The notes: generated by a model not told the origin, from the letters alone. A stretch of DNA of 30,448 nt from Pleurobrachia bachei (GCA_000695325.1 AVPN01000531.1:16474-46921), one strand, 5' to 3'. Shown: positions 21,701 to 26,140, numbered from the stretch's first letter. Translations and numbers: made by a program.

Positions 21701-24700
21701 ACTCCAGTAATTATCTTTGTTTCCCCTTAATTGATATTTTCAACTCAATTAACTTAATTTAAGACTAAATTAACACAATTAGCACTCAATTAACACTCAA
21801 TTAACCCAATTAACTCCCAATTAACACTCACCTGGTTCTCCCTCCAGTATCTCTATCACAGTTTTACTAAGGAAACTCTTCTCCCGAACACCATCGTATA
21901 TGGACCTGTACTCGGGGCCGGGGTGAAGGAGGAGATATTCCGCATACACTGCAAAATAGTAGGGATACAGGTAATGGAATTACCCCTCCGTGTTAGTATA
22001 GCTCACGGATGAAATAAAAGTGGTGACTTCGCAACCAAAGACATTATCAGAGTTGTTTGGCCAGATAAAGTAGAGAGCAGTGCAGGAACCGACCGAATCA
22101 GAAAATACTGGTTCCTGATGGCTGATACCCAGTCACATGACCTAAATAACGAGTTCTGATTGGTTTCGGTCGGTTCCTGGTAAGGATAGATGTTTCACTA
22201 CTGACCTGTAGTAAATCCGATAAGCTCACGTTCCCCTCCGTCAAATCCGGTAACGTACCAGGCATCTATTGGGCCACACCGGGATGCCCACACACCACAC
22301 TCTGATGAGATGCAGATTAAAATTAATTAACAGATGGATATTTGTATTTGCTTAGAATTATTAAATACAAGATTCCCAATGATACAAAAACCACATGGTG
22401 TGATCTGCATGCCGTGCAACTAGATCACACCCTGATATTAAAATGGGGGTTTCCAAGACGTGTTGCTAACGCCAATCCCGATATAGTGGCATACAATATG
22501 TTATTGTTCAATATGTTTTGGCAGGCTGGTCCACTGGACTCAGTTGGGGGAGTGGGGGCACTCAGTTCACGTGTCAGATATAATGGAGAACTAAAGGGAC
22601 ACGAGCTACATGTATAATTAGAACTGAGGGTTGATTAGGCATCCAAATTGCAACTTGTTTCAAAGGACGAGCTATGGAAAATTAGAACTATAATAGAAGT
22701 CATATAGTTCTAAAGCTTTCCATAGCTTTCCTAAAATAGGACACAAAGGAAGAGACGTTGCTATGGGGTTGGTGAGATTAAAATGGGTTAACTAAGAAAG
22801 GGGGACGGAATCACGAAGGAGAGGGAATCAGGAAGTAGAGGGGGAGGAATAAGTACCTGTAACAGCAGGAAGAGTGTGAATCGGGGGAAAGATACCTGTA
22901 AGGGTGGGGACTGGAGGAGGGTGGGGATAGATACCTGTAACAGCAGGAAGGGTCATCATCAGCTGGTCTTCGTCCTCGTCCGCTGCCTGGGAAAGGGAGA
23001 AGTGGGAGATACATTCAAGGGAAGAAGAGAGGGAGAAATTATAGGAGGGAAGGCAAAAATAACAGAATCAGGTCTGTCTAACTGTCTGTCTGACTGTGCA
23101 GTGTGCCTCTAAGACAAATCTAAAACTCCAGTATTATACAGGTGTTATAGTTGACACTTATTAAGCACCTGGAGCAGCATTTCATCTAAACCTTCTCTTT
23201 CTCACTCTACCCGTCAGATCATAATTTTGTAGATATAGTCATTTAGTAAGGGACACTACCAGCGTGGTCCCAGCGTGGTACGCACAAAAAACACGCCATC
23301 ATAAGACATGATATTCCATTTATTGTGCGGGTTTGCTTATTGTGAGTAGTACCATTACATGCATTAATTGTCTCCAACGTATTGTATCTGAAGAAGTATT
23401 TGATAATCAAATAAATCTAACACGCTAGCTTCCTCTAGACAGGACCCACCATGGCGCTATTCAGTGAAGGAGGATTCACATCCCCTGACATATACCTAAC
23501 TACCTTCATCATCCTCCTAGCACTAATCTCTGCGTCTCTCAACCTCAAATCTCTCCACCACGGCTACCAGAAACCACCCTCCATAGCCCGGAACCTCTAC
23601 TTATTCCTCCAGACTGTGGACCTTATCACCTGCACCCTACTGGCCCCCTTGATGGCCTACAACATTGCAACACCCAAAATGAAGAGATGTTTCGAGGAAG
23701 AGAAAGGGTTGATTGGATTCTTCTGGAACTGTACTGAAAACTACGAACATTTCGGGTACCATCATCCCTCAACCGTGAACCGGGTTCTCAGTACTATCTC
23801 CTTTACCCTTGCTTACGCTCCTTGTATCATAACCGGTATGTTGGCCACCACTCGGCTCTACCAGATCCGTTACCCATTTAACAAGATTTCCAAGAAGTTG
23901 GTTACCATGGTTACCATGGTTGCTATTGGATACAACACCATAGCATATGGTGACATGATACGTGATAAAGGAACGGACATGACTGCGCTGTACGTGGTTT
24001 GTGCTCACCAAGTATTCCTATCTTTCATACAAACCAAGTACACGATACTGTGGGTGCCACTATCAAATGTAATGAGTGCGTACCTAATGGTCAACCTCTG
24101 CGTCTTCCTCTTCCAGTTCCTAGCCCTCATCGCTTCTGCAGTAACGGTGGTGGAGTTGGTTAAAGTATACAAGAATAAAGTTAGTCCCCAGTCCCAGCAG
24201 CGAAGTGCCCGGGGCAGTGTCAAGATCATCATCTCCAACTTTGGGAGTCTCATCACTGCTTGCTCCATAATCAACATGATTGTGGTAACTGATAAGCTCT
24301 ACGATTCCGCAATTCTGGCCGTAATGACGAGAAGTGAGTTTACATTTGGAGGGGATAGCAAGCCTTTCTACCTGGCGTCTTCAATTTTGTATGGATTTGG
24401 ACTTCCTTTCTTGTGTTCCGCGTTCAACCCGTTTGTGTACCTTGTCATGACAAAATGAGTGTGATGCGTATCCTGTGTCTGATGACAAAGTGAGTGTACC
24501 TTGTCATGACAAAGTTAGTGCCTCATGAAAAAGTGAGTGTCTCATGATGTTGTGAGTCAGTATCCTATGGTGATGAGACTCAGTGTGACAATTATACATC
24601 TCCAGAATACACTCCCAAACTGAACAGACACTAGTGAAACCACAATATAACTCTGCTGACAGACTCCCTCTCCCATGTCTTACCATATCATAACTCTCAA

Positions 24701-25603
24701 TCTGTTCCAGTAGAAACTGAGCATTCTTTAGTAGATCCTCCTCTGTTAGACCACCAGTTCGACTGCTACCAAACGGAGGGATGACCTGTTGAACTCGCTG
24801 TATCAGGTCCTCCAGGGACTGTTCTGTAAAAACAATTAATTAGTAAACAGAGTGATTACAAATATTGAGATGGCACAGAAGTGTTGACGAATTTAGCAGA
24901 GACACACTTTTTAGATTGCTGGTTGATCATGATATCTTATTATAATTCGCCATTATATTTTAATGTTTTGAAGATTGCTTTTTTGTAGGAAACTCCAGTA
25001 ATTATGTAACAAAGGGGAATTAACTATAAAAGTTGAGTTAATTGAATTAAATTCTGTCAATTAACACTCAATTAACCCAATTAACCCTCAACTAACACTC
25101 AATTAACCCAATTAACCCTCAATTAACACTCACCTGGTTCTCCCTCCAGTATCTCTATCACAGTTTTACTAAGGAAACTCTTCTCCCGAACACCATCGTA
25201 TATGGACCTGTACTCGGGGCCGGGGTGAAGGAGGAGATATTCCGCATACACTGCAAAATAGTAGGGATACAGGTAATGGAATTACCCCTCCGTGTTAGTA
25301 TAGCTCACGGATGAAATAAAAGTGGTGACTTCGCAACCAAAGACATTATCAGAGTTGTTTGGCCAGATAAAGTAGAGAGCAGTGCAGGAACCGACCGAAT
25401 CAGAAAATACTGGTTCCTGATGGCTGATACCCAGTCACATGACCTAAATAACGAGTTCTGATTGGTTTCGGTCGGTTCCTGGTAAGGATAGATGTTTCAC
25501 TACTGACCTGTAGTAAATCCGATAAGCTCACGTTCCCCTCCGTCAAATCCGGTAACGTACCAGGCATCTATTGGGCCACACCGGGATGCCCACACACCAC
25601 ACT
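6355..25603 (-). CDS. DNMT1: DNA (cytosine-5)-methyltransferase 1, 3' part of gene, with multiple tandem exon duplications
   Basis: Maintenance methyltransferase: copies CpG methylation onto the new strand at replication forks in the nucleus. Exons found by splicing the minus strand match DNMT1 in order: RFTS ([32 protein letters not shown]), RFTS end ([16 protein letters not shown]), linker, CXXC finger, BAH1, BAH2, then catalytic motifs I (FAGCGG), IV (GGPPCQ), VI (ENV), VIII (QTRRRA), IX ([11 protein letters not shown]) and X (GNAVPPPLA). The start codon and the first half of RFTS are not found, so the 5' end is outside the window or lost. Duplicated: RFTS block x2, linker exons x2-3, CXXC x3, first BAH1 exon x2, target-recognition/motif IX block x2. 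Splicing every exon in order would break frame at several junctions (CXXC copy 3 to linker; BAH1 copy 2 to pre-CXXC copy 1; motif IX copy 2 to the truncated exon). Real transcripts must skip copies, or some are assembly duplicates. Two receptor genes are nested in it on the other strand. Confidence 0.95.
6424..7378. other. DNMT1 last intron with GC-rich hairpins
   Basis: Contains a short TC microsatellite (about 6472-6485), a tandem pair of GC-rich hairpin units (6730-6819) and a perfect 9-bp stem at 6841-6864 (CTGGGGGCC/GGCCCCCAG). No coding exon seen. Confidence 0.6.
6730..6864. repeat. GC-rich hairpin cluster in intron
   Basis: Two units share the pattern GCGACCGRAGGTGCCGCGAA followed by GCGGC and AGGGAGCAT. 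Each forms a stem: GGTGCCGC-gaa-GCGGCACC at 6739-6757 (perfect) and its variant at 6790-6808. A third perfect stem follows at 6841-6864. The rest of the intron is AT-rich. Confidence 0.6.
7379..8369 (-). CDS. DNMT1: DNMT1 target-recognition/motif IX block, copy 1 (5' exon truncated)
   Basis: Exons: 7379-7494 ([20 protein letters not shown]... ending DKHRQ, motif IX), 7788-7985 (PLRGVCSC..., then [20 protein letters not shown] and [15 protein letters not shown]) and a truncated exon 8329-8369 ([14 protein letters not shown]). Matches copy 2 at an offset of 1102 with no difference I could find, so it is a very recent duplication or an assembly duplicate. Homology ends at 8369, inside the third exon, where a GA microsatellite starts. 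Confidence 0.9.
8370..8480. repeat. GA microsatellite at the duplication junction
   Basis: About 50 bases of GA-rich repeat followed by unrelated sequence separate the two 1.1-kb copies. On the minus strand the repeat is a long polypyrimidine tract ending TCTAG just before the truncated exon, so by chance it looks like a 3' splice site. Confidence 0.7.
8481..9526 (-). CDS. DNMT1: DNMT1 target-recognition/motif IX block, copy 2 (complete)
   Basis: Exons: 8481-8596 (motif IX), 8890-9087 (Cys-rich [13 protein letters not shown] and [18 protein letters not shown]), and 9431-9526 in full ([20 protein letters not shown], then [13 protein letters not shown]). The third exon joins in phase to the exon at 9755-9841 (HIPLTP|GSDW). 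This is the copy continuous with the rest of the gene, so it is probably the original. Confidence 0.92.
9755..9841 (-). CDS. DNMT1: DNMT1 catalytic exon (TDHICKEM)
   Basis: Encodes [20 protein letters not shown] then TKHIPLTP. Matches the DNMT1 segment between motif VIII and the target recognition domain. Phase fits both neighbours. Confidence 0.93.
9974..10079 (-). CDS. DNMT1: DNMT1 catalytic exon (VRDTMSDLP)
   Basis: Encodes [20 protein letters not shown] then [16 protein letters not shown], a highly conserved DNMT1 stretch after motif VIII. Acceptor TTTTCAG, donor GTACAG. Confidence 0.95.
10349..10435 (-). CDS. DNMT1: DNMT1 catalytic exon ([14 protein letters not shown])
   Basis: 29 codons, phase 0 at both ends: [20 protein letters not shown] then TSAPLRTIT. 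Its donor GTAAGT lies next to a poly-C run at 10331-10341. Confidence 0.92.
10627..10765 (-). CDS. DNMT1: DNMT1 motif VIII exon
   Basis: Encodes [20 protein letters not shown] then [24 protein letters not shown] is motif VIII (QxRxR), which contacts the flipped cytosine and the DNA backbone in C5-methyltransferases. Confidence 0.95.
10936..11044. mobile_element. MITE with 15-bp terminal inverted repeats
   Basis: Starts CAGGAACCGACCGAA and ends TTCGGTCGGTCCCTG. The inside includes AACCAATCAGAACTCGTT, GGTCACGTGACTGG and CAGCCAATCAGGGACC. No coding capacity. Related copies: 5785-5879 (partial), 22083-22179, 25385-25481, 30203-30272 (partial). Target-site duplication not clear. Confidence 0.75.
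11168..11825 (-). CDS. DNMT1: DNMT1 motif IV and VI exons
   Basis: Exons: 11712-11825 ([20 protein letters not shown] then [21 protein letters not shown] holds the catalytic cysteine of motif IV), 11503-11579 ([20 protein letters not shown]) and 11168-11281 ([19 protein letters not shown]...; ENV is motif VI, whose Glu binds cytosine N3). Phases agree throughout and all catalytic residues are present. Confidence 0.96.
11947..12312 (-). CDS. DNMT1: DNMT1 motif I exons
   Basis: Exons: 12198-12312 ([20 protein letters not shown] then SCGFHQ; FAGCGG is the AdoMet-binding motif I) and 11947-12042 ([20 protein letters not shown] then [12 protein letters not shown]). The lysine-rich stretch before motif I is much shorter than the vertebrate GK repeat. 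Confidence 0.95.
12486..13654 (-). CDS. DNMT1: DNMT1 BAH2 domain exons
   Basis: Exons: 13406-13654 ([20 protein letters not shown] ... [13 protein letters not shown] ... [11 protein letters not shown]), 13054-13151 ([20 protein letters not shown]), 12759-12857 ([20 protein letters not shown] then [13 protein letters not shown]) and 12486-12639 ([20 protein letters not shown] then [17 protein letters not shown]). Matches the second BAH domain, including the CxxC pair near its start. All phases fit. Confidence 0.93.
13774..13845 (-). CDS. DNMT1: DNMT1 inter-BAH exon
   Basis: 72-base exon reading [20 protein letters not shown] then TYKG, joining to RFEVPPPE in the next exon. Divergent from vertebrate DNMT1; supported by splice sites, phase, and a Tyr...Arg-Phe-Glu pattern at the join. 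Confidence 0.65.
13977..14177 (-). CDS. DNMT1: DNMT1 BAH1 exon 2
   Basis: Encodes [20 protein letters not shown] then [20 protein letters not shown] and PPPDNW, matching the second half of BAH1 (SDTVLG is strongly conserved). The donor GTATGT at 13971-13976 is inferred; the open frame runs further into the intron. A purine-rich (+ strand) intron follows at about 14200-14290. Confidence 0.88.
14372..14543 (-). CDS. DNMT1: DNMT1 BAH1 exon 1, copy 1
   Basis: Encodes [20 protein letters not shown] then [20 protein letters not shown] and [14 protein letters not shown]. It joins in phase to SSDTVLG of the next exon. Nearly identical to copy 2 (15799-15970) while the flanking introns differ. This copy is adjacent to the rest of BAH1. 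Confidence 0.92.
14703..14842 (-). CDS. DNMT1: DNMT1 CXXC-BAH1 linker exon, copy 1
   Basis: Encodes [20 protein letters not shown], a basic/acidic low-complexity linker, then [20 protein letters not shown]. The start completes the last zinc-binding Cys of CXXC (RGCVDM). Copy 2 is at 16098-16237. Confidence 0.88.
14926..15027. mobile_element. 102-bp MITE with 16-bp perfect TIRs, copy 1
   Basis: Left end CCCCGATTTACCGGGA and right end TCCCGGTAAATCGGGG are perfect inverted repeats. It sits in the intron between the linker and CXXC exons. A second full copy is at 16321-16422; the right half remains at about 17867-17931. Confidence 0.75.
15336..15472 (-). CDS. DNMT1: DNMT1 CXXC zinc finger exon, copy 1
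   Basis: Encodes [20 protein letters not shown] then [19 protein letters not shown], the eight-Cys CXXC fold that binds two zinc ions and unmethylated CpG, with KFGG conserved. 137 bases, phase 0 in and phase 2 out, joining the linker at RG|C. Confidence 0.95.
15611..15730 (-). CDS. DNMT1: DNMT1 pre-CXXC linker exon, copy 1
   Basis: 40 codons, phase 0: [20 protein letters not shown] then [20 protein letters not shown]. Matches the autoinhibitory-linker region between RFTS and CXXC (GPTK... IFDTFFAEQI type). The acceptor lies in a GA microsatellite (15735-15769). Confidence 0.88.
15735..15769. repeat. GA microsatellite
   Basis: GA/GGGA run in the intron at the junction between the first and second tandem unit (BAH1 copy 2 side). 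Read on the minus strand it is the polypyrimidine tract of the pre-CXXC copy 1 acceptor. Confidence 0.8.
15799..15970 (-). CDS. DNMT1: DNMT1 BAH1 exon 1, copy 2
   Basis: Same coding content and length (172) as copy 1. It ends in phase 2 but the next exon downstream is pre-CXXC copy 1 (phase 0), so inclusion of both copies in order would shift the frame. Confidence 0.88.
16098..16237 (-). CDS. DNMT1: DNMT1 CXXC-BAH1 linker exon, copy 2
   Basis: Matches copy 1 with small changes ([20 protein letters not shown]). Donor is GTACTG instead of GTAACA. Open and in phase. Confidence 0.88.
16321..16422. mobile_element. 102-bp MITE with 16-bp perfect TIRs, copy 2
   Basis: Copy of the element at 14926-15027, duplicated along with its host intron rather than by new insertion, since the flanks match too. 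Confidence 0.75.
16731..16867 (-). CDS. DNMT1: DNMT1 CXXC zinc finger exon, copy 2
   Basis: All eight zinc-binding Cys are kept. It differs from copy 1 at a few bases, for example QACINRG in place of QACLNRG. Open and in phase. Confidence 0.93.
17006..17125 (-). CDS. DNMT1: DNMT1 pre-CXXC linker exon, copy 2
   Basis: Almost identical to copy 1. The acceptor context changes to TATATAAG, which is a poor polypyrimidine tract compared with the other copies, so this copy may be weakly spliced. Confidence 0.85.
17524..17606 (-). CDS. DNMT1: DNMT1 linker exon (LMSLAG), copy 1
   Basis: 83 bases: [20 protein letters not shown] then RNKTTGNK, matching the segment after RFTS (LIKLAG... followed by basic residues). 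Acceptor CCCCGGCAG is preceded by a good branch-site match (TTCTAAC). It enters in phase 1 and leaves in phase 0, as needed. Confidence 0.8.
17771..17931. repeat. Remnant of donor-site repeat array and half MITE at a duplication junction
   Basis: Contains two copies of CTGTAACAGCAGGAAG (17771, 17849), the repeat of the 19295-19579 array, which then joins abruptly to the right half of the 102-bp MITE (about 17867-17931). This is a breakpoint between tandem units: the linker and BAH1 exons expected next are missing in the third unit. Confidence 0.65.
18240..18376 (-). CDS. DNMT1: DNMT1 CXXC zinc finger exon, copy 3
   Basis: Same as copy 2 and intact. No linker or BAH1 exon follows it before the next unit; it leaves in phase 2 while the next exon (17524-17606) needs phase 1, so inclusion with that exon would shift the frame. 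Confidence 0.92.
18534..18653 (-). CDS. DNMT1: DNMT1 pre-CXXC linker exon, copy 3
   Basis: 40 codons, open, like copies 1 and 2. Together with 19048-19130 and 19564-19615 it forms the in-phase chain from RFTS to CXXC. Confidence 0.87.
19048..19130 (-). CDS. DNMT1: DNMT1 linker exon (LMSLAG), copy 2
   Basis: Same sequence as 17524-17606. It joins in phase to LPAVT|G of the exon at 19564-19615. Confidence 0.8.
19295..19579. repeat. Tandem array of exon-end/5' splice-site units
   Basis: The motif CTGTAACAGCAGGAAG, which on the minus strand is the end of the acidic DNMT1 exon (CTTCCTGCTGTTACAG) followed by a GTA donor, recurs at 19295, 19373, 19412, 19489 (variant), 19525 and at the true exon end, 19564. 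Purine-rich spacers (AGTGGGAATCGGGGGAAAGA and relatives) separate the units. Confidence 0.75.
19564..19615 (-). CDS. DNMT1: DNMT1 acidic exon after RFTS, copy 1
   Basis: 52 bases: [17 protein letters not shown] plus one base. Follows ESYDM of the RFTS exon in phase; equivalent to the acidic ESYDEAGDSDEQ region of vertebrate DNMT1. Its donor is followed by five decoy copies of itself. Confidence 0.85.
20074..21081 (+). CDS. Intronless 7TM receptor 1, nested in a DNMT1 intron
   Basis: 335 residues with seven hydrophobic segments: TM1 about 15-37, TM2 45-72, TM3 about 109-128 ending [11 protein letters not shown] (DRY-like position, RxxxIRYPF as in class A receptors), TM4 about 145-165, TM5 about 205-238, TM6 about 258-285, TM7 about 305-333 with NPFVY (the NPxxY motif). 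Cys 79 (before TM3) and a Cys in ECL2 (VVCAHQ) could form the usual disulfide; NCT is a glycosylation sequon. The chain stops right after TM7, so there is no helix 8 or tail. The start ACCCACCATGG is a near-perfect Kozak context. Ligand unknown. It lies on the opposite strand within the DNMT1 intron between the RFTS exon (21390-21529) and the acidic exon (19564-19615). Its lack of introns may mean origin by retroposition. Confidence 0.85.
   Translation: MALFSEGGFTSPDIYLTTFIILLALISASLNLKSLHHGYQKPPSIARNLYLFLQIVDLITCTLLAPWMAYNIATPKMERCFEEEKGLIGFFWNCTENYEHFGYHHPSTLNRVLTTISFTLGYAPCIITGMLATTRLYQIRYPFNKISKKLVTVVTLVAIVYNTIAYGDMIRDKGTDMTALYVVCAHQVFLSFIQTRYTILWVPLSNVMSAYLIVNLCVFIFQFLALIASAVTVVELVKVYKNKVSPQSQQRSARGSVKIIISNFGSLITACSIINMIVVTDKLYDSAILAVMTRSEFTFGGDNKPFYLASSILYGFGLPFLCSAFNPFVYLVMTK
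21082..21200 (+). repeat. Degenerate repeats of the receptor 3' end
   Basis: After the stop codon, TTGTCATGACAAA and GTGAGTGT-like units recur (TTGTCATGACAA is a 12-bp palindrome present inside the CDS end and again downstream). It looks like tandem slippage of the last codons and early 3' UTR. The same occurs after receptor 2. Confidence 0.5.
21304..21380. mobile_element. Short MITE inserted at a DNMT1 splice donor
   Basis: 77 bases with terminal repeats TTGGTGA/TCACCAA, flanked by a direct repeat ATGTCTTAC (21295-21303 and 21381-21389), absent from the paralogous site in the second cassette. The inside has perfect hairpins GGTGAC-gct-GTCACC and GCCGCGC-gca-GCGCGGC. An 8-9 bp target duplication would fit hAT-like elements; family not certain. 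Confidence 0.75.
21390..21529 (-). CDS. DNMT1: DNMT1 RFTS C-terminal exon, copy 1
   Basis: Encodes [20 protein letters not shown] then [20 protein letters not shown] and IESYDM, the C-terminal helical part of RFTS. It enters in phase 1 and leaves in phase 0. Copy 2 is 24684-24823. Confidence 0.92.
21832..21948 (-). CDS. DNMT1: DNMT1 RFTS middle exon, copy 1
   Basis: Encodes [20 protein letters not shown] then [19 protein letters not shown], matching the FAEYILMDPSPEY part of RFTS. Copy 2 is 25134-25250. Confidence 0.93.
22083..22179. mobile_element. MITE with 15-bp TIRs (CAGGAACCGACCGAA family)
   Basis: 97 bases, perfect terminal inverted repeats CAGGAACCGACCGAA/TTCGGTCGGTTCCTG, in a DNMT1 RFTS intron. 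Opposite orientation to 10936-11044. Duplicated with its host to 25385-25481. Confidence 0.78.
22206..22301 (-). CDS. DNMT1: DNMT1 RFTS exon (GFDGGE), copy 1
   Basis: Encodes [20 protein letters not shown] then [11 protein letters not shown], the conserved core of RFTS (GPINEWWITGFDGGEK in vertebrates). It is the most 5' exon recognised in this cassette copy; the upstream half of RFTS is not found. Confidence 0.93.
22302..22741. other. Non-coding end of RFTS cassette copy 1
   Basis: No further DNMT1 exon seen. Contains the first partner (22508-22558) of a non-reversed complement pair and a foldback at 22671-22726. The tandem junction lies near 22735-22745, where the sequence changes to one matching 19187 onward. 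Confidence 0.6.
22671..22726. repeat. Foldback element
   Basis: Arms GCTATGGAAAATTAGAACTA and ATAGTTCTAAAGCTTTCCATAGC pair almost completely around AATAGAAGTCAT. Repeated at 25973-26034. Confidence 0.65.
22935..22986 (-). CDS. DNMT1: DNMT1 acidic exon after RFTS, copy 2
   Basis: Same 52-base exon as 19564-19615 ([17 protein letters not shown]). It has one decoy donor unit downstream (22857) rather than the longer array. No LMSLAG exon follows before the RFTS block of cassette copy 1. It ends in phase 1, which fits the RFTS exon at 22206-22301, so a protein with two partial RFTS blocks is possible on paper. Confidence 0.83.
23451..24458 (+). CDS. Intronless 7TM receptor 2, nested in duplicated DNMT1 intron
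   Basis: 335 residues, differing from receptor 1 at 13 positions by direct reading, mostly conservative and within TM2-TM5 (for example APL for [12 protein letters not shown] for [20 protein letters not shown] for [11 protein letters not shown]). All landmarks are kept: [16 protein letters not shown], the two extracellular Cys, the Kozak context, and the absence of a C-terminal tail. The 5' flank from about 19730 onward is also conserved, so any promoter was probably duplicated with it. Lies between DNMT1 exons 24684-24823 and 22935-22986. Confidence 0.85.
   Translation: MALFSEGGFTSPDIYLTTFIILLALISASLNLKSLHHGYQKPPSIARNLYLFLQTVDLITCTLLAPLMAYNIATPKMKRCFEEEKGLIGFFWNCTENYEHFGYHHPSTVNRVLSTISFTLAYAPCIITGMLATTRLYQIRYPFNKISKKLVTMVTMVAIGYNTIAYGDMIRDKGTDMTALYVVCAHQVFLSFIQTKYTILWVPLSNVMSAYLMVNLCVFLFQFLALIASAVTVVELVKVYKNKVSPQSQQRSARGSVKIIISNFGSLITACSIINMIVVTDKLYDSAILAVMTRSEFTFGGDSKPFYLASSILYGFGLPFLCSAFNPFVYLVMTK
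24684..24823 (-). CDS. DNMT1: DNMT1 RFTS C-terminal exon, copy 2
   Basis: Same as 21390-21529 with an uninterrupted donor (GTAAGACATGGG); this is the pre-insertion form of the site where copy 1 carries a MITE. Confidence 0.92.
25134..25250 (-). CDS. DNMT1: DNMT1 RFTS middle exon, copy 2
   Basis: Same protein as 21832-21948. The adjacent intron has tandem CTCAATTAAC-type repeats and a non-reversed complement block (25006-25056). Confidence 0.92.
25385..25481. mobile_element. MITE (CAGGAACCGACCGAA family), duplicated copy
   Basis: Matches 22083-22179 with flanks, so it was copied with the cassette. Confidence 0.78.
25508..25603 (-). CDS. DNMT1: DNMT1 RFTS exon (GFDGGE), copy 2
   Basis: Same as 22206-22301. 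This is the most upstream DNMT1 exon I can recognise in the window. The acceptor CATCTCATCAG implies a further upstream exon, which is not seen between here and 30448. Confidence 0.92.
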
Positions 25604-25972
25604 CTGATGAGATGCAGATTAAAATTAATTAACAGATGGATATTTGTATTTGCTTAGAATTATTAAATACAAGATTCCCAATGATACAAAAACCACATGG
25701 TGTGATCTGCATGCCGTGCAACTAGATCACACCCTGATATTAAAATGGGGGTCTCCAAGACGTGTTGCTAACGCCAATCCCGATATAGTGGCATACAATA
25801 CGTTATTGTAGTTATACAAAACCGTCCGACCAGGTGACCTGAGTCAACCCCCTCACCCCCCACTCAGTTCACGTGTCAGATATAATGGAGAACTAAAGGG
25901 ACACGAGCTACATGTATAATTAGAACTGAGGGTTGATTAGGCATCCAAATTGCAACTTGTTTCAAAGGACGA

Positions 25973-26034
25973 GCTATGGAAAATTAGAACTATAATAGAA
26001 GTCATATAAATATAGTTCTAAAGCTTTCCATAGC
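25973..26034. repeat. Foldback element, duplicated copy
   Basis: Same arms as 22671-22726 with a slightly longer loop (ATAAATATAG). The cassette homology ends at about 26058. Confidence 0.6.
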
Positions 26035-26130
26035 TTTCCTAAAATAGGACACAAAGGACTCGAGCGCTTCAAGATCTTCAATTATAATTATCTGACAATT
26101 AAAGTTCCCTATCTCTGTTGCAGTGCACGG

Positions 26131-26140
26131 GTATAAAAAA
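26131..26140 (+). promoter_or_regulatory. TATA box of secreted peptide gene, copy 1
   Basis: GTATAAAAAA lies about 105 bases before the ATG at 26236, suiting a start site near 26160 in the CTTCAATGACACT region. Copy 2 of the gene lacks this upstream sequence. Confidence 0.55.

Noticed and set aside
22342-22617. 91-codon open frame on + strand
   Set aside because: Its copy in the second cassette is interrupted by a stop and by the complement block, it has no recognisable features, and it lies in a non-coding part of the cassette.
25810-25860. Simple inversion as the explanation of the block
   Set aside because: An inversion would give the reverse complement of 22508-22558. The match is to the unreversed complement at all 51 positions, and the block is not a mirror repeat that could make the two look alike.
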